This document shows, one piece after another, positions 63,828-64,000 of a DNA stretch of 64,000 nucleotides. The DNA is from Halichondria panicea. Lineage: Eukaryota; Porifera; Demospongiae; Suberitida; Halichondriidae. Under the pieces are notes generated by a model. It was not told the DNA's origin. It did no database searches and saw only the letters and a list, made by a program, of their open reading frames with translations. The stretch is from NCBI RefSeq assembly GCF_963675165.1, contig NC_087391.1, positions 1,197,001 through 1,261,000 of the forward strand. Direction: 5' to 3'. Every line of letters begins with the position of its first letter. The stretch's first letter is position 1. A program made the position numbers and the translations under genes.

Positions 63828-64000
63828 GTGAGTGCTATACAATACTATAGCCTACACAAAGTGTACTTATGTAACCGTCTGAATTAAAGCACCACTTTGT
63901 GAGACGGTATAAACAACAAATGAAGTCATGTTACTATAAGGGTGAACTGTCAAGTGGTGCTTATATTTGAATGAAGCTATAATTCAGACATTTACGATAT
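63828..64000 (+). other. Intron of the Notch-ligand-like gene, runs off the window
   Basis: It begins GTGAGTGC. AAGCACCACTTTGTGAGACG (about 63886-63905) has an imperfect inverted partner, CAAGTGGTGCTT, near 63951, so it probably holds another small foldback element. Confidence 0.5.

Overview
The window is eukaryotic and animal. Genes are split by short GT-AG introns, the DNA is AT-rich, and small inverted-repeat elements are dense. The gene content (CUL9-type cullin-RBR ligase, SEC23, kaptin, a Notch-ligand-like protein, a tandem family of single-exon 7TM receptors) suggests an early-branching metazoan, most likely a sponge. That assignment is inferred from gene style, not from a marker gene.

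Layout. (1) 1-19.1 kb, + strand: a tandem array of one single-exon 7TM receptor family. It holds three intact genes (4144-5136, 13190-14188, 15036-16043), one cut by the window edge, one with a broken N-terminus, and five pseudogenes or fragments. The array grew by duplication of multi-gene modules, and small transposons have landed in single module copies. (2) 20.7-21.75 kb, - strand: the first three coding exons of kaptin (KPTN); the remainder is not found where the receptor-array flank begins. (3) 22.1-29.0 kb, + strand: complete SEC23 in 19 coding exons, divergent from KPTN across 362 bp. (4) 29.7-31.6 kb, - strand: a four-exon deoxynucleoside kinase, convergent with SEC23. (5) 31.7-39.0 kb: a transposon graveyard with a three-level nest of inverted-repeat elements, a DIRS-type reverse transcriptase/RNase H relic, a minisatellite and a LINE fragment. 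(6) 39.9-60.8 kb, - strand: 32 coding exons of CUL9 (ARM-like, DOC, cullin, neddylation site, RBR, acidic tail), 5' end not resolved. Its introns hold a tRNA-Asn gene, a separate 7TM gene inside a 3.2-kb inverted-repeat-bounded segment, and many foldback elements. (7) 62.2-63.8 kb, + strand: the 5' part of a DSL/Notch-ligand-like gene with unusual short CxxC repeats, running off the window.

The genes do not form one pathway. SEC23 serves COPII export, KPTN the KICSTOR/mTORC1 branch, the kinase nucleotide salvage, CUL9 ubiquitin ligation, and the receptors and ligand-like protein signalling. The most unusual features are structural. Tandem repeats duplicate splice junctions themselves at four places (SEC23 exon 10 acceptor and exon 18 donor, CUL9 exon 21 acceptor and exon 18 donor), and a 7TM gene appears to sit in a precise TIR-bounded insertion inside CUL9.

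All splice models were drawn by eye. They were checked by reading-frame phase across every junction and by recalled family similarity; no alignment, transcript or database search was run.
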